This document shows positions 29,724 through 38,509 of a DNA stretch of 64,000 nt, in pieces. The translations under genes and the position numbers were made by a program. Every line of letters starts with the position of its first letter. Position 1 is the first letter of the stretch. Location of the stretch: positions 1-64,000 of the forward strand of contig JAVBXM010000242.1 in assembly GCA_030824585.1 (NCBI GenBank), given 5' to 3'. The notes beneath the pieces are model-generated. The model saw only the letters and a list, made by a program, of their open reading frames with translations, ran no database searches and was not told where the DNA came from. This DNA comes from Phaeospirillum sp. (GTDB taxonomy: Bacteria > Pseudomonadota > Alphaproteobacteria > Rhodospirillales > Magnetospirillaceae).

Positions 29724-31472
29724 TCAAGCGTCATTGCCCCTGGCAGGCGGCCCGTCGCCTTTCGCCCGCGCCAGCGCCCACAGGGCCTTCACCCAGTGCC
29801 ACCACCAGAGACGGGAGGTGCGGGCATAGGTCCGGGTAAAGGCCCGGCGCGCCTCCTGCACCTCCGGCCGCCGCCACCAGGCGGGGACGTCGTCCCACAC
29901 GCGATTGACCTGGGCAGCGGCGGCGGCGGCATCGTGGTGCAGGATGCCCACGTCCCGAAGACGCTGGAACAGCGGCTCGGCTTGCCGCGCCAGGGGCCAG
30001 GCCTCCTTCTCCCAATATAGGATCGTGGGCACGTTGGCGGCCAGGGCGGTCAGCATGGTGGTGATGGGATGGTCGATCACTGCCAGGCGGCATCCCAGCA
30101 GGGCGGCGTCGAGATCGCCATCTACCGTCTTCAGATCGGAAAAGCGGCCCCTCATATAGGCTTCATCAGGCAAATCGCTCAGTCCGCGGCGATAGGGCCG
30201 ATAGTAGACGCGGTTTCGCACCGGCGGAGATAATGCGGCAACGAAATCGCGTTTGGCCTCCCGGTATCGCAGCATGTTATGCGGCGACGGCAGAAACCCC
30301 AGCCGAGCCCCCCTTACCGGCATGCTGCCGCCAACCATGACTACGACATCGCTGGTTTCCCGGTGACGATTACGCAGACGCGACAACCCGGGTGAGGGAA
30401 GTGATACGAAATTACCGCGGTAGTCCTCCTGCTCACGCCATCCCCACGTCAGGAATGCGTGATAGGGGTAGTCCATCTCGACAAAAGCCCCGACCGACCG
30501 TGCCGTGCCGTAGGTGCCGCCGTGCTGACAACTGACTAGGCGTTCCCCGCTGGCACAGGCAAGGGCGATGCCCATGCGGTATCCATCATCGGAAGCACTC
30601 AATTGATCGAGTAGCAATCGTCCCGGCACATAGGATTGCAACTGGGCTGCCGCTAGAAGTGGGCTGAAATCCTGGCGGAAAGTGCGCGGCAGAACCCATT
30701 GAAGGAACTGGTCGAGTAAGGAGAGGGCGGTTTGCGGAAAATACTCCAGAGCCGCCTGATCGCTAAAATTCCAAAAACTATATCCGGGCCGACGTGGCAA
30801 CATGGCAACCAGGGCTGACAACGGCAACTTGGCCAATCTGTGTCCCGGTACGGATTGCACTGGCAGGCGCCCAAAGATACGCTTCACGATGGCGCCTAAC
30901 ATGGTTTCTCTGGCTGGTGGGGAATTGGCGGATACGGGCGGTATTGGAGGAAGCGGCGGCAACTCGACAAACCGCCAAGTCGATGGCGCCAGCGCCCTGA
31001 GAATCAGAGATGATAGGCGAACATCCTCATCTGGAAGAAAGATTCGTTCATAGACCGACTCGCTATTTGGGAGGTCCCAGTCAATAGCATCGCTTCGTGC
31101 CAACACCTCCAGATCCTCGTGGACATGGCGGCGGATGAATTCCTCCGCATAACGCCAGCGATACCATAACGGCGGAATTGCCCATGTCAGCCAATTGATC
31201 AGCATGACCCGCCAGAAGGCCAAGGAAAGGGTGGTTCCGTGCAAGGTATTCAGCCGTTCTGCCCAAATCGGGACAAGCATGTTAGCCAAGCGCATGCACA
31301 TTCTTTGCGCTTCAGCCCAATCATTGGGATTCTGAAAAGGATCAGGGAAGTCAAACGCCCGCCAATCGTCCAACAAGCGGTCATCGCCAATCAGGCACCA
31401 CGGACCGAAGACAATGTCCTTGCCGAGTTCATCGGCTTTGACTGGGCCCAGGATCAATCGGCGCTGCGTCAT
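29724..31472 (-). CDS. LIC12162-family-like putative surface-carbohydrate transferase
   Basis: Pattern FGPWCLIGDDRLLDDW...LNTLHGTTLSLAFWRVMLINWLTWAIPPLWYRWRYAEEFIRR...LVSCQHGGTYGTARSVG resembles the LIC12162 family; recognition from memory. Confidence 0.65.
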   Translation of the reverse strand: MTQRRLILGPVKADELGKDIVFGPWCLIGDDRLLDDWRAFDFPDPFQNPNDWAEAQRMCMRLANMLVPIWAERLNTLHGTTLSLAFWRVMLINWLTWAIPPLWYRWRYAEEFIRRHVHEDLEVLARSDAIDWDLPNSESVYERIFLPDEDVRLSSLILRALAPSTWRFVELPPLPPIPPVSANSPPARETMLGAIVKRIFGRLPVQSVPGHRLAKLPLSALVAMLPRRPGYSFWNFSDQAALEYFPQTALSLLDQFLQWVLPRTFRQDFSPLLAAAQLQSYVPGRLLLDQLSASDDGYRMGIALACASGERLVSCQHGGTYGTARSVGAFVEMDYPYHAFLTWGWREQEDYRGNFVSLPSPGLSRLRNRHRETSDVVVMVGGSMPVRGARLGFLPSPHNMLRYREAKRDFVAALSPPVRNRVYYRPYRRGLSDLPDEAYMRGRFSDLKTVDGDLDAALLGCRLAVIDHPITTMLTALAANVPTILYWEKEAWPLARQAEPLFQRLRDVGILHHDAAAAAAQVNRVWDDVPAWWRRPEVQEARRAFTRTYARTSRLWWWHWVKALWALARAKGDGPPARGNDA

Positions 31473-31711
31473 ACCGGGCTCCGAGTGCAAAGCCCATGAC
31501 AATAGGGGAGTTGGGCAAGCAAATATGCCTCTGTCATGACCTCATTCTTCTATTTTCCGGGCGATCTTAGGCTGAAGCTTCCCCCAGCCATTGATTAAAA
31601 TCCCATCACCCTCAAAGGACTGATGCCCTACGAATGCATTTGCAAGACATGGACAACTGAACCCGGGCGTTTTAGGCTCGGTCCAATCTATCAGATGCAG
31701 GGACTGAATAC

Positions 31712-33382
31712 CTAGCCCTGGCTAGCAAATTTCAAGGGATCGCACGCCTCGTCCAATCCGGTGATGGCGGCACGGCCCATGGCCAATACCGCCTCTTCCG
31801 CCGAACCACCCACATGGGGGGTACAGAGGAAGTTGGGAAGATCAATCAGCGCCCGGTCCTCGGGCGGCTCAGTGGCGAAGACGTCGAAGGCCGCCCCCGC
31901 CAGCTTGCCGGCCTCCAACATGGCCCGCAACGCCGCCTCGTCCACCAGTCCGCCGCGCGCCGCGTTGATCAGGATGGAACCCGGGTGCATCAGCGCCAGA
32001 CGCTCCGCCGACAGGATGTTGCGGGTCGAAACATCGAAGGGCAGATGCAGGGTGACGATGTCGGCCTCGGCCAGCAGGGACTCCAGCGCCATCTTCTCCA
32101 CCCCGGTTTCGGCGTAGAATTCAGGGAAATCACGGATATCGTGGACCAGAACCCGGCAACCGAAGGCTTTCAGCAGGCGGGACAGATCCTTGCCGATATG
32201 ACCACAGCCGATGATGCCCACGGTACGCTCGCTCAACTGGCGGCCCATTAATTGGCGCCAGTCGCCATCGCGGATCAGGGCGTTGCCCTGAGGGATGTGG
32301 CGCAGCAGGGCGATGGCGAAGGCAATCACCAGTTCCGACACTGATCGCTTGTTGACGCCGCCGATCCAGCCCAGCTTCTTACCCAGCCGGCTCATGGCGG
32401 CTAAATCGATCATGTCGAGGCCGACGCCGTACTTGCCCACCACCTTGAGGTCGGGCAGACGGGACAGAACAGATTCGTCTAGTATCTCCAAAGCGGTGAT
32501 CGCCTTGTCGTGGCCGGACAGGAAGGCCACCAGTTCGTCGCCGCTCAGGGATTGGCCGGCATCGTTGAAGGTGACGGTCGCATAGCGCGATAGCAATTCG
32601 GCCCGTAGCACGGGATGCCGCGAGAACGAGCGGGATGCGACGGCAACACGAGTCATGGCGGACCAGCCGAAGGAAGAGGGCTCCGAGGTGTAGCCCAATG
32701 AGCCTTGACTGACAAGGCGGGCAAGTACCGGCAGCAACTGGTCGAAATGGCCAATAACCGCGTCGGCACCCAATTGGGTCGCCGGGCGTTCGCAATAGCC
32801 GAACTCCACCACCACCACCGGCATGCCGGCATTACGGGCGGCGGCGACGTCGGTGCCGCTGTCGCCCACCATAACCACCCTTTCTGCGCCGACCCGCATA
32901 CGCCGCAAGGTCTCTCGCAAATGGTCGGCATGGGGCTTTCCCCGCTCCACATCGTCCCCACCCGTGATCCCTGCGAACAAGGGGACCATGCCGAGAGCGT
33001 CTAGGACCTTGCCAACCATAATGCTCGGCTTATTGGAGCAGATGCCGAGGACAACCCCCGCCGCCCGTAAGTCGTCTAGTACCTGACGAACCCCTGGATA
33101 GACCTCGGTGCAGGCCACCGGATCAGCGGCATAGTGGGCGAGGTAGCGAGCCCGAAAGCCATCGATGTCGGCATCGGTGGCCAGCCCCCCGGTAAGCCGC
33201 AGGGCCCCTTCGATCATGGGCCGCGCTCCATGGCCGACCAGCAGCCTGACCTGCTCCAGCGTCAGCGGTGGCCGCCCATCTTCCGCCAAGGTGACGTTCA
33301 GGGCGCGCCGGACATCGGGCATGCTGTCAATCAGGGTGCCGTCCAGGTCGAAGATAATGGCTGCGGGCAAATCGGACATCAC
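31712..33382 (-). CDS. Fusion: N-terminal HAD phosphatase (Gph-like) + C-terminal D-isomer 2-hydroxyacid dehydrogenase (SerA-like)
   Basis: One 556-aa ORF: AIIFDLDGTLIDSMPDV...GICSNKPSIMVGKVLDALG...VVMVGDSGTDVAAARNAG then LKVVGKYGVGLDMIDLAAM...VGIIGCGHIGKDLSRLLKAFGCRVLVHD...ILINAARGGLVDEAALRAML. Confidence 0.9.
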   Translation of the reverse strand: MMSDLPAAIIFDLDGTLIDSMPDVRRALNVTLAEDGRPPLTLEQVRLLVGHGARPMIEGALRLTGGLATDADIDGFRARYLAHYAADPVACTEVYPGVRQVLDDLRAAGVVLGICSNKPSIMVGKVLDALGMVPLFAGITGGDDVERGKPHADHLRETLRRMRVGAERVVMVGDSGTDVAAARNAGMPVVVVEFGYCERPATQLGADAVIGHFDQLLPVLARLVSQGSLGYTSEPSSFGWSAMTRVAVASRSFSRHPVLRAELLSRYATVTFNDAGQSLSGDELVAFLSGHDKAITALEILDESVLSRLPDLKVVGKYGVGLDMIDLAAMSRLGKKLGWIGGVNKRSVSELVIAFAIALLRHIPQGNALIRDGDWRQLMGRQLSERTVGIIGCGHIGKDLSRLLKAFGCRVLVHDIRDFPEFYAETGVEKMALESLLAEADIVTLHLPFDVSTRNILSAERLALMHPGSILINAARGGLVDEAALRAMLEAGKLAGAAFDVFATEPPEDRALIDLPNFLCTPHVGGSAEEAVLAMGRAAITGLDEACDPLKFASQG

Positions 33383-34497
33383 GAATCAGCCCCTTGCCGG
33401 GTGGCCAAGCGGCGGGCCAGCCGGTGGCCAAACTCAATGCAAGGACGCTCCACCAGCAAATATGTGGCGCTAGATACCGCAAGAACCGAAATCAGCAGAA
33501 TCAAAAAAATGACGAAAACAGACGTCTGGCCGACCACAGCCCCTGCAACCGGTAGCACCAAAGTGGCTATAAGGGGATGGAGGAGATAGACGGAATAACT
33601 GATGGTCCCCACCCAGGCGGCCGGCCGCCAGTTCAATCGAAACCGCCCGTTCATCAACAAAAAGGTCACCACCGCGGCGAACACCGGGTTGAAGTGCTGA
33701 GTCCACAGGTTGCCGCTACGGCTGGGGTCGGCGAACACTAAAACCGCCACGGCGAATTTGATCATAATGAATGCCGCGACCGCCAAGGCCGCCAAGGCTC
33801 CACCGGGTAATTTTCCGTCATCGATGAAGCGCAGCAAGGTACCACCGACCATAAGGGCAATGAAAGTCGGCCAACCGAAGGGGAGCAGCGGCCAACCGGC
33901 CAAGCGCACCACTGCTGTAGCAAGAAGATAAAATGAGATTACGCAAAATAGTGCCGCGATTATCTTCGGCCGCGATAAAATTCCGATCATAAACAGGACG
34001 GCACTCAGAGCATAGAATACCAATTCGACCTGCAGCGTCCAGGATTGGCCGACCAGATCTATCACTCCGACCAACCGATGCAGCAAGGTGGCATTAAGGG
34101 CGATCACACGCCCATCGGTCGGCCCCAGCATGACCAGCAGATAAGCTCCAAGAGTCACCCAATACATGGGATACAGGCGGAACGCCCGCGACACCAAGAA
34201 GGCTGGCACCACCCGCCCGGCCCGGCCCAGCAGACTGAAGGGAATGACATAGCCAGAGATAATGAAAAACAGATCGACGCCGAAGCGGCCGAAATCCACG
34301 AAGGCGTTGACCGCCGAAATGGCTACGGCCAACGCCGAGACCGGGGCGTAGGCCGCTGCATGATTGAAGGTGTGATGAGTAACCACCAGCAGCGCGGCCA
34401 GCGCCCGCATGGAATCGATATGGCCAAGGCGGACAGAGCTGGTCGAGGCCGTAAACCCGCCTCGATTAACCTCCTGTACCACTAGTATTTGCCCCAT
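33379..34497 (-). CDS. Acyltransferase family 3 (OafA-like) membrane O-acyltransferase
   Basis: GHIDSMRALAALLVVTHHTFNHAA...GRFGVDLFFIISGYVIPFSL...RAFRLYPMYWVTL. Confidence 0.92.
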   Translation of the reverse strand: MGQILVVQEVNRGGFTASTSSVRLGHIDSMRALAALLVVTHHTFNHAAAYAPVSALAVAISAVNAFVDFGRFGVDLFFIISGYVIPFSLLGRAGRVVPAFLVSRAFRLYPMYWVTLGAYLLVMLGPTDGRVIALNATLLHRLVGVIDLVGQSWTLQVELVFYALSAVLFMIGILSRPKIIAALFCVISFYLLATAVVRLAGWPLLPFGWPTFIALMVGGTLLRFIDDGKLPGGALAALAVAAFIMIKFAVAVLVFADPSRSGNLWTQHFNPVFAAVVTFLLMNGRFRLNWRPAAWVGTISYSVYLLHPLIATLVLPVAGAVVGQTSVFVIFLILLISVLAVSSATYLLVERPCIEFGHRLARRLATRQGADS

Positions 34498-35249
34498 AGG
34501 GGATCCTGCTCCATGGCCCGCTCCACGAGTTTGATGTCCTGGGGGCTATCCACCGAATAGCTGGGGCGGAACGGATAGGGCGCGATATGCTGATGATAAC
34601 CGTAATCATAGAGGCGGTTGGAATCACACGCCTCCTTGATCTCCAGTGGGCTGGGCGCCAGCGCGGTGAACAGTTTGAGAAAATCCCAGCGGAACCCAAA
34701 AATACCATAGATTCTTTGGGCTCCCAGTTCGGAGGAGAACTGCTTGCAATAGGGAACCGGCGCACGCGAGGTATAGAGCACCCGGCCGTCAAGATCGTGG
34801 ATCAGCTTCACCGTATCGGGATTGCGGTATTGCTCCTCGTCGATGATATCCATGGCCAGCATGGTGCCGCGTACTTCAGGCAGCTCCTCCATGGGCTTGA
34901 TGGTGGCGGCGATCATGTCGGGATGCATCATGGGCTCGTCGCCCTGGACGTTCAGCACGATATCGTTATCGGCCACGTCGATACCGCACTTGGTGGCCGC
35001 CTCGGCCACCCGGTCGAGCGCACGAGTATGTTTGTCCGAGGTCATGATCACCGGATAACCCTTTGACTCGGCAAAGGCGCGGATTTCCTCGTCGCAGGTG
35101 CAGATGGCCAGCGCGTCCCAGCGGCCGAACAGCTTAGCGCGCTCGAAGACGTGTTCGATCATGGGGCGACCGCAGATGGGAAAGAGCGGCTTGCCGGGAA
35201 AACGGCTGGCGGCCATGCGGGCCGGAATAAGGCCGATAATGCGGGTCAT
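34482..35249 (-). CDS. 3-deoxy-manno-octulosonate cytidylyltransferase family (KdsB-like)
   Basis: RIIGLIPARMAASRFPGKPLFPICGRPMIEHVFERAKLF...VIMTSDKHTRALDRVAEAA...VLNVQGDEPMMHPDMI...SRAPVPY. Confidence 0.92.
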   Translation of the reverse strand: MTRIIGLIPARMAASRFPGKPLFPICGRPMIEHVFERAKLFGRWDALAICTCDEEIRAFAESKGYPVIMTSDKHTRALDRVAEAATKCGIDVADNDIVLNVQGDEPMMHPDMIAATIKPMEELPEVRGTMLAMDIIDEEQYRNPDTVKLIHDLDGRVLYTSRAPVPYCKQFSSELGAQRIYGIFGFRWDFLKLFTALAPSPLEIKEACDSNRLYDYGYHQHIAPYPFRPSYSVDSPQDIKLVERAMEQDPLWGKY

Positions 35250-35265
35250 GGGGTGCTCTCTCTCC

Positions 35266-36306
35266 TCAAATCTCGTCGCTTAGAGCCCACCGGCCCTTCC
35301 AAATCGGATCAGCGCAATAGATGCGATAGACCAGCCGCATGGTTTCCAAGGCATCGCTGGAAGATCCGGCGATGATGGCGCCGCCTCTGAGCACGGCATC
35401 GGCGAATTCGGCGATCTCGTCAGCCCAGCTGGGATCGCGGTTGTAGCGGGTGGTCTGCTCCTTGGGGTCGCCGTTGTCCTCGTCGTCGGCCCACACCACG
35501 GTCAGGGTCTCGGCGCCGTAGCTCTTGGAGCCCGACAGGATGCCCGACAGGATCAAGGCACCTTTTTCCAGGGCGATCTCCAGGTTGAAGCGGTGCCGCC
35601 ACTGGGTGGCGGTGGAATGGAGCATGGCCACCACGCCGGCGTGCGACCGCATCAGGGCGTAGGCGTTGTCCTCGATGTCGTGCTTCCAGAAGTCATTGGT
35701 GACGATGGATTTGACCTCGTCGAACTCGCCGCCGAACAGGCGCATCAGGTCCACCATATGGATGCCCTGGTCCAACAGGATGCCGCCACCGGCCACCGCC
35801 CGCTGGGTACGCCAATCGGAATGCTGGCCATAGGAGATGAACTGGCTCTTGCCATAGACGCCGCGCATGTTGAGCACCCGACCCAACTCTCCCGACGCGG
35901 TCAGGGCCAGGGCATCGCGCACCGAATCATGATAGCGGTGGTTGAAGCCGTATTTCAGCTTCAGCCCCGGGTGGCGGGCCTCGCACTCGATCACCCGCTC
36001 GATATCGGCCACATCGCGCCCGGGGGGCTTCTCGCAGAAGACATGCAGCCCCTGCTCCAGCCCGGCACACGTCACCTCGGCCGCCACGTCGTTGGTCAGA
36101 CAGACGAATAGCGCGTCCAGCCGCTCGGCCTCGATCAGACGCCGGGCATTGGTGTAGTGGCGCAGGCCGTCGGGTAGCGTTCCCTCGGACTCGAAGGTCC
36201 GGTCGCAGACGGCGACGGTAACCATGTCATCGCGCTGGTCGATGAACTGGCGGCGGCGCTTGCCCACGACCCCGTACCCGGCAATTCCGACCCGCAGCGT
36301 GTTCAT
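35266..36306 (-). CDS. Gfo/Idh/MocA-family oxidoreductase
   Basis: LRVGIAGYGVVGKRRRQFIDQRDDMVTVAVCDRTFE...GLHVFCEKPPGRDVADIERVI. Confidence 0.93.
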   Translation of the reverse strand: MNTLRVGIAGYGVVGKRRRQFIDQRDDMVTVAVCDRTFESEGTLPDGLRHYTNARRLIEAERLDALFVCLTNDVAAEVTCAGLEQGLHVFCEKPPGRDVADIERVIECEARHPGLKLKYGFNHRYHDSVRDALALTASGELGRVLNMRGVYGKSQFISYGQHSDWRTQRAVAGGGILLDQGIHMVDLMRLFGGEFDEVKSIVTNDFWKHDIEDNAYALMRSHAGVVAMLHSTATQWRHRFNLEIALEKGALILSGILSGSKSYGAETLTVVWADDEDNGDPKEQTTRYNRDPSWADEIAEFADAVLRGGAIIAGSSSDALETMRLVYRIYCADPIWKGRWALSDEI

Positions 36307-36308
36307 GA

Positions 36309-37397
36309 TCAGGGCGCGGGCGTGCGGTAGAGGTTGGACACCGCGTCATTGGCGCGGCCCAGGCGGGGCGACTGTTCGTCCGAATCCACCGTGGTCCAGG
36401 CACCATTGGCCTCGTCCGAGCGGTAGAACGAATGCCACAGCTTGAGCGAGGCCAGGCAATCCTCGCGGGTCACGTCGAAGGGCCGCACGCCGTTCAGGTC
36501 GGCCACCAGATTGGCGTAGACCGTGGTGTGACCGAAGCCGTAGGCGTCGGGGATCTTCTCGGAATATTCGGCGCAGGCGGAGGGATCGGGGGTGAAGACC
36601 TGCAGCTCGTTGACCGCCCAGCCGCCCAGCTGGGCCAGACCGTTGGAGCCGACGATGGACACCGAGGCCTCGAAATCGTCGGGCCGCGCCGCCGTGGTCA
36701 CCTCCAGCGAGCCCACCGCCTTGCCGGGATAGGTGAAGGTGGCGACCACGGTGTCCTCCACCTCGATCTCGGCGCCCAGGGTACGCATGGTGGCGCTGAC
36801 CTTGTCCACCTCGCCGCCCAGGAACCGCAGCAGGTCCACGTGGTGGATGCCCTGGTTGGAAATGGCGCCGCCGTCGTGGCTGAAGGTGCCGCGCCAGGGC
36901 GACAGGTCGTAATAGCGCTGCGGCCGGCACCAGCGCAGCCGCACATTCATGATGCGGATGTCGCCCAACTCACCGTTGGACAGCGCCTCCTTGACCTTGC
37001 GCACCGCCTTGTTGTGACGGTTCTGGAAGACGGGGAAAATCTTCGCACCCTTCTTCGCCGCCTCGTTATAGGCCACGTGCAACTGCTCGGGGCGCATGAA
37101 GGTGGGCTTTTCCATGATGATGTGCTTGCCATAGCGGGTCAGCACGTCCATGCCGTGCTCGAAATGCATGCCCGATGGCGTGATGATGGCCACCACGTCG
37201 ATCTCGGGCATGGAGCGCAGCATGGTGTGATAGTTGGTGAAGAAGGGAATGCCGTATTCCGCGCCATAGGCCTTGGCCTTGTCCTCGGCCAGATCGCAGA
37301 CGGCGACGATCTCGCCGCCCTCGACCTTGGCGATCGAGCGCAGATGATGTCCGGCGACGCGGCCGCAGCCGATCAGCGCAACCTTGACCGTCTTCAT
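36309..37397 (-). CDS. Gfo/Idh/MocA-family oxidoreductase
   Basis: MKTVKVALIGCGRVAGHHLRSIAKVEGGEIVAVCDLAEDKA...YGKHIIMEKPTFMRPEQL. Confidence 0.94.
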   Translation of the reverse strand: MKTVKVALIGCGRVAGHHLRSIAKVEGGEIVAVCDLAEDKAKAYGAEYGIPFFTNYHTMLRSMPEIDVVAIITPSGMHFEHGMDVLTRYGKHIIMEKPTFMRPEQLHVAYNEAAKKGAKIFPVFQNRHNKAVRKVKEALSNGELGDIRIMNVRLRWCRPQRYYDLSPWRGTFSHDGGAISNQGIHHVDLLRFLGGEVDKVSATMRTLGAEIEVEDTVVATFTYPGKAVGSLEVTTAARPDDFEASVSIVGSNGLAQLGGWAVNELQVFTPDPSACAEYSEKIPDAYGFGHTTVYANLVADLNGVRPFDVTREDCLASLKLWHSFYRSDEANGAWTTVDSDEQSPRLGRANDAVSNLYRTPAP

Positions 37398-38509
37398 GAC
37401 TGTTCCTCTCCCTTGATCACATCCCGGATGGCTTCGATCACCGGGTTGAACAGCTCCACCGTGGTGGCGGAAAAACGCGAGTAGCCCTTGAGGCAGGGCT
37501 CGGCGAAGTCCTTGCGATAATAGACCATTGGCGCCAGGGCGGCATGGATCGCCTCGGCCCTGGCTCCGAAGGCCACATGCAGGAAATTGCCCTGTCCCTT
37601 CAGCGTCTGGAAGCCCAGTTCATCCATGGCGGCCAGGAAATGGGCCTTGCCGGCGCTGATCCGCGCCACCGAAGCCCGCATGGCATCCTCGTGATCCAGC
37701 ATGCGCTCGAACACCGCGGCCGACAGGGCGCCGACCTCATACATGGCGCGCACCTTGTGCAGCATCACCGCCACATCGGGATGGGCGCACGCATAGCCCA
37801 CCCGCACCCCGGCCATGCCCCAGGCCTTGCCGGTGGAGCGGCAGACCACCAGATGGGGGTAATCCATCACCCAGGGCAGCACCGTCTCGGCATGGAAGGG
37901 GTAATAGGCCTCGTCGATGAGAATCAGCGTCCCCGCCTCGCCCGCCGCCTCGATGATGCGGCGCAGGTCGGTCTGGGTGAACACCGTGCCGGTGGGGCTG
38001 TCGGGATTGGGCAGGCCGACCAGCTTTGGCTTCGAGTCCCGGATGGCGGCGATGACGTCGTCGGCATGCAAAACCGGGCCTGCATTGGAGGGGCGATACT
38101 CCAGCCCCGTTACCTGGGCGCCGTACATGCGGGCATAAACCCCGTACATGGCGAAGGTCGGAACCGTGTGCAGCACCTTGTCCCCCGGTGCGATATAGGC
38201 CTCGAATACGGCGCGGATGGCGCCGTCGGAACCCGGCGTCAGCAGCAGGCACTGGGGCGGCACGCCCACCATGGGAGCCAACTTGCGGTAAATGGGTCCC
38301 AGATCGGGATAGGTGAAGCCGGCGTCGGCCGGGATTGAGGCGATGACCGAACGCACCAGTTCGATCATGGCCGGATCGGTGTTCTCGTTCTTGTCGAGCC
38401 ACAGCTTGGCCGGATCGCGCGGATTGTTGCCGACCCAGTCGGGGCGGGTAAGGCCGGAATCGGCGACCTCGGGACGGGGAAGAGGTGGGGTGAGCTGAGA
38501 CGCCGTCAT
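37394..38509 (-). CDS. Fold-type I PLP aminotransferase, HisC-like
   Basis: KLWLDKNENTDPAMIELVRSVIASIP...LTPGSDGAIRAVFEAYI...VGLPNPDSPTGTVF...LIDEAYYPF...CRSTGKAWGMAGVRVGYA; internal start MTASQLTPP; ATGA overlap with next gene. Confidence 0.88.
   Translation of the reverse strand: MTASQLTPPLPRPEVADSGLTRPDWVGNNPRDPAKLWLDKNENTDPAMIELVRSVIASIPADAGFTYPDLGPIYRKLAPMVGVPPQCLLLTPGSDGAIRAVFEAYIAPGDKVLHTVPTFAMYGVYARMYGAQVTGLEYRPSNAGPVLHADDVIAAIRDSKPKLVGLPNPDSPTGTVFTQTDLRRIIEAAGEAGTLILIDEAYYPFHAETVLPWVMDYPHLVVCRSTGKAWGMAGVRVGYACAHPDVAVMLHKVRAMYEVGALSAAVFERMLDHEDAMRASVARISAGKAHFLAAMDELGFQTLKGQGNFLHVAFGARAEAIHAALAPMVYYRKDFAEPCLKGYSRFSATTVELFNPVIEAIRDVIKGEEQS

Noticed and set aside
36432-37484. 350-aa plus-strand ORF
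   Set aside because: Antisense to a convincing Gfo/Idh/MocA gene; shadow ORF
37394-38509. HisC-like gene as true histidinol-phosphate aminotransferase
   Set aside because: Embedded in a sugar operon between Gfo/Idh and a transferase-like gene; similarity is at family level only
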